Assembly: GCA_014904845.1 (NCBI GenBank)
Contig: MU119437.1
Span: 25,252-89,251 of the forward strand
Direction: 5' to 3'
DNA length: 64,000 bases
Source: Acephala macrosclerotiorum
Lineage: Eukaryota; Ascomycota; Leotiomycetes; Helotiales; Mollisiaceae
Shown piece by piece: positions 60,836 to 64,000 of this stretch. The position numbers and the translations under genes were made by a program. How positions within the stretch are numbered: the first letter of the stretch is position 1; every line of letters begins with the position of its first letter. Under the pieces are notes generated by a model. It was not told the origin of the DNA, ran no database searches, and saw only the letters and a list, made by a program, of their open reading frames with translations.

Positions 60836-61692
60836 CATTTAATATAATACGTTTTAATTCGATTTAATTAAAATTCGATTTTTAAATTTTAAAAAAATTA
60901 TAAGTTTTTAAATATATAATTAATATAAAATATTTATTTATTACGTCGAAAATTAAATAATATTAAAAAAAATCGAAATAAATATATTTTTCATATAATT
61001 ATTAAAGTTTATAAATATTATTATAATAAATATTAATTTTTATTATAATAAAAAAATAGAAATTAATAATTTTATTATTAAACTACGAAAAATTATATAT
61101 GTATATATAATTCTTTAAAAATTAAAATTAAATTATATATTTAAATATATATAATTTTTTTTTTTTAAATATATAATAATAAAAATTTTAAATTTTTTTC
61201 GATTATTTCGAGTTTTTTTTTGCGTTTTAATTTATATATTAAATTTATTAAATTTATATTTTATATTTTATTATAATACGTAAACGATTTTTTATAATAT
61301 AATATAATATTATTTCGTTTAAATTTTTTTTTAATTTATTTATTAATTCGATTTTAATATAATTTTAATAAATTTAAATCGTTTTTTTAATTTTTATTTA
61401 TTTTTAAAAATTATTCGTATATATTTTACGTATAATTTAATTTTTATTTACGTAAAAATACGCGTTTATATTATAATATTATATTAGTAATTTTTTTATT
61501 TTAATATTATACATTTTATTATAATACTTTCAAAATAAATTATATATTAATTTGTTTTTTATTTAATTTATTTATTTAAATTTTTATGTTTTTTTTAATT
61601 AATATTTACAATTTTCAAAATTTTTATTTAAAAACGAAATTTTTTATTAAATACGTTTTTTTATTTATTATATAATTTAAAAAATTTAAAGA

Positions 61693-61968
61693 ATTTTTAT
61701 ATTATAAAATAAAATAATTTAATAAAAAAAATTCGTTATTAAATATTAAATAAATTTATATTATAAAATAAATTAATTTAATAAAAAAATTTATTATTAA
61801 ATTTAAATAGATTTATATTATAAAATAAATTAATTTAATAAAAAAAACTTATTATTAAATTTTAAATAAATTGAAATAAATAAATTTATATTATAAAATA
61901 AATTAATTTAATAAAAAAAACTTATTATTAAATTTAAATAAATTTATATTATAAAATAAAATATTTAA
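61693..61968. repeat. AT-rich minisatellite, ~57-66 bp units
   Basis: About four to five units, each with TTTATATTATAAAATAAATT, then AATTTAATAAAAAAA and TTATTATTAAAT. Confidence 0.8.
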
Positions 61969-62449
61969 ACAATATTATTATTATTTTTTATACGTTTATT
62001 ATTTTATTTCGATATTATTTTTCGATTTTATAAAATTATTTTTATATTGAAATCGTAAAAAAAAACGTATTAAAAATTTATATACGTTTTATTAATATTG
62101 TCATATAATAAAAATAATATATTAATAAAAAACGTAAAAATAAAAATGCGATTACGTATAAAAAAAATAATATTACGATTAAAATACGTATTTATTAATT
62201 CGAAAAATTATAAAATTAAAAAAAAAAAAATTTATTTATAATATTTCGTTTTTTAATAAAAATTGTATTTATTATATTATATAATAAACGAATTATTTTA
62301 TATAAAATCGATTAAATAATATTTTTAAATTATTTAAAATATAAAATTTTTAATTATTTTTTTATAATATAATTATAAATCAATATTTAAAAACATTTAT
62401 TAATTTTTATATTTTATTTTCGTAATAATAAAATTTTAAAATTTATATA

Positions 62450-62700
62450 TTAATATATTTATTATATAAAAATTTATTTCGATTTTTTATATTTATTTTA
62501 TTTAAAATTTATTTCGTTTTTTTATATTTATTATATTTAAATTTATTTCGATTTTTCACAATTTATTTAAATTTATTGTTTTTATTATATATTTATTATA
62601 TTTAAATTTATTTCGATTTTTTATAATTATAATATCGAAATTTATTTTATTTTTTATATTTATTAAAATTTATTTCAATTTTTATTTTATTTTTACAAAT
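62450..62700. repeat. AT-rich minisatellite, ~35-45 bp units
   Basis: Repeated AAATTTATTTCGATTTTTTA blocks followed by TATTTATTATATTT, with at least five imperfect copies. Confidence 0.7.
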
Positions 62701-64000
62701 TACGATTTTATTAATTTTATATTTATTTATATTTTTTTTTTTAATATTTTTATAATAAACTTACTAAAAATTAAATTAAAAAACAAATAAAAAATAATTT
62801 TATTATTGAAACTTAAAAAAAAAAAAAAATTCGAACGAGTATTTAATTTTTAAAATTCGATTAATAACGTCGAATTAAAAACGAATATATAATACGTAAT
62901 TACATTTTATAATATTATTTTTTCTTTTAAAAGTTTTTTCAAAAAACTCGAAATTTTTATTAAATATAAATTATTAAACAAATTATTTAATTGCGTTTAA
63001 TTTTATTTTTTATTTATATTTTTATTATTATTGTTTTTATTATTCAAATTCATATTATTATTATTATAATAATTAATTTTTTTTTATTTCAATATTATTT
63101 ACAATTATAATTTTATTTATTTTTAATTTATTTATTTTTTTATATCGAATATCGATATCGATAAAAAGTTTATTTAAAATTAAACAATCGAATTTACAAA
63201 TATCGTTTAATATATTATCGTTAAAATTTAAAATTAAATTATTAATTACGCGAATATTTACGTTTAATACTAAATTAAATATTTATTAAATTACTCGAAA
63301 AAAACGTAAAAAAAAAATTCGAATTCGTTTATAATTATATAATATATAATTTTTTCGTTAAATAATTATAATATTTAATTCGAGTATTAAACGTATAATC
63401 GAATACGTATTATTTATATTAATTTTTTTAAATTCGTATATTTATAATTATTTTTATTTTTTTTATTATAATTTAATAATACTATTAATAAATAATCATT
63501 ATAAAATTTTTTATCGATTAATAAAATATTTGTTTTTAATATATAAATTTTATTTTAATTTTTAATAAAATTTTAAATTTTAATATTTTTAAGAATTTTT
63601 TTATTTTTTTTATAATTTTTTTTTATAATTTATTATACGAGTTTTTAATAAAAATTCTATAAATAATATTAAAATCGAAAACGAATTATAAAACTTTTTT
63701 TAATATTATATTTGTAATCGTAATCGAAATTTAATTGTTTTTAAAAATCACTTATAAAAACTTTTTTTTAATTAAATTTATTAAATTATTATTTTTTATA
63801 TTTAAAATTTTAATATTTTTTTACGTTATTTTTTTTTTATTTTTTAAAATATAACGTTTTTACGTATAATTATATTCTTTTTAATCGTTTTATTTAATTG
63901 CGAATATTGAATTTTTTTTATTATTAAATTAATTTATTATTCGATTTTTATTTTTTTGTCGATCGTATTATTTTTTTTAATAATTATATATATTTTTTTT

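Larger units (their letters stand above)
53946..64000. repeat. AT-saturated, CpG-only block (RIP-like), right part
   Basis: This continues to the window end with the same signature as the left part. C and G occur almost only as CpG, except in LTR element B. No coding gene, tRNA or rRNA is visible. The frame at 57627-57818 is low-complexity Ile/Phe/Asn/Lys. Confidence 0.85.

Noticed and set aside
43017..64000. Integrated mitochondrial genome or plasmid
   Set aside because: No mitochondrial protein, rRNA or tRNA is visible, and the C-only-in-CpG pattern is not an organellar signature. The island's GC hairpins leave a small doubt.

Overview
The window is nuclear DNA of a filamentous ascomycete (Pezizomycotina). 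Genes carry many short introns of about 43-130 nt with GTRAGT-like donors and CTAAC/CTGAC-like branch points. The recognisable set includes a raptor-type TORC1 subunit, a Tea1-type kelch protein, a Clr5-domain protein and fungal C2H2 families. A 21 kb AT-saturated block bears a repeat-induced point mutation (RIP) type scar. A leotiomycete is plausible, but I cannot prove the class from sequence alone.

Layout. 1-43 kb is gene-bearing. It opens with the 3' end of a casein kinase I gene (+). Two paralogous multi-exon C2H2 genes follow, both on the minus strand (1.9-5.8 kb and 10.3-13.7 kb), with an unrelated four-TM membrane protein gene (+, 7.4-9.3 kb) between them. Next come cytoplasmic aspartyl-tRNA synthetase (-, 14.4-16.2 kb), a small Clr5 protein (+, 17.3-17.7 kb), a small two-finger C2H2 protein (+, 18.1-18.6 kb), raptor/KOG1 (-, 19.2-24.0 kb), a Tea1-like kelch/coiled-coil protein (+, 26.5-31.4 kb), and a 1,844-residue protein (+, 33.0-38.7 kb) that joins a zinc-binding module, a P-loop NTPase/GTPase, a RING-like cluster and a patatin phospholipase. 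From 40.3 kb the genes are broken: a seven-stop unknown gene (40.3-41.4 kb) and a GNAT acetyltransferase with two TAG stops (41.6-42.4 kb).

43.0-64.0 kb is an extremely AT-rich, gene-free block. Almost every remaining C or G sits in a CpG, so the mutational process removed C in CpA, CpT and CpC but spared CpG. Inside it are two decayed LTR elements in inverted orientation (47.24-49.03 and 59.08-60.84 kb), several minisatellites, a long poly-A tract, and a 1.1 kb island (52.80-53.95 kb) of nearly normal composition that holds tandem ~204 bp units and strong GC-rich hairpins.

The genes do not form an obvious pathway. KOG1 (nutrient signalling), Tea1 (polarity) and AspRS (translation) are housekeeping. 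The best candidates for undescribed biology are the NTPase-RING-patatin protein and the CpG-sparing AT block with its spared island. Exon boundaries were inferred by eye from splice signals and frame continuity and should be treated as models.
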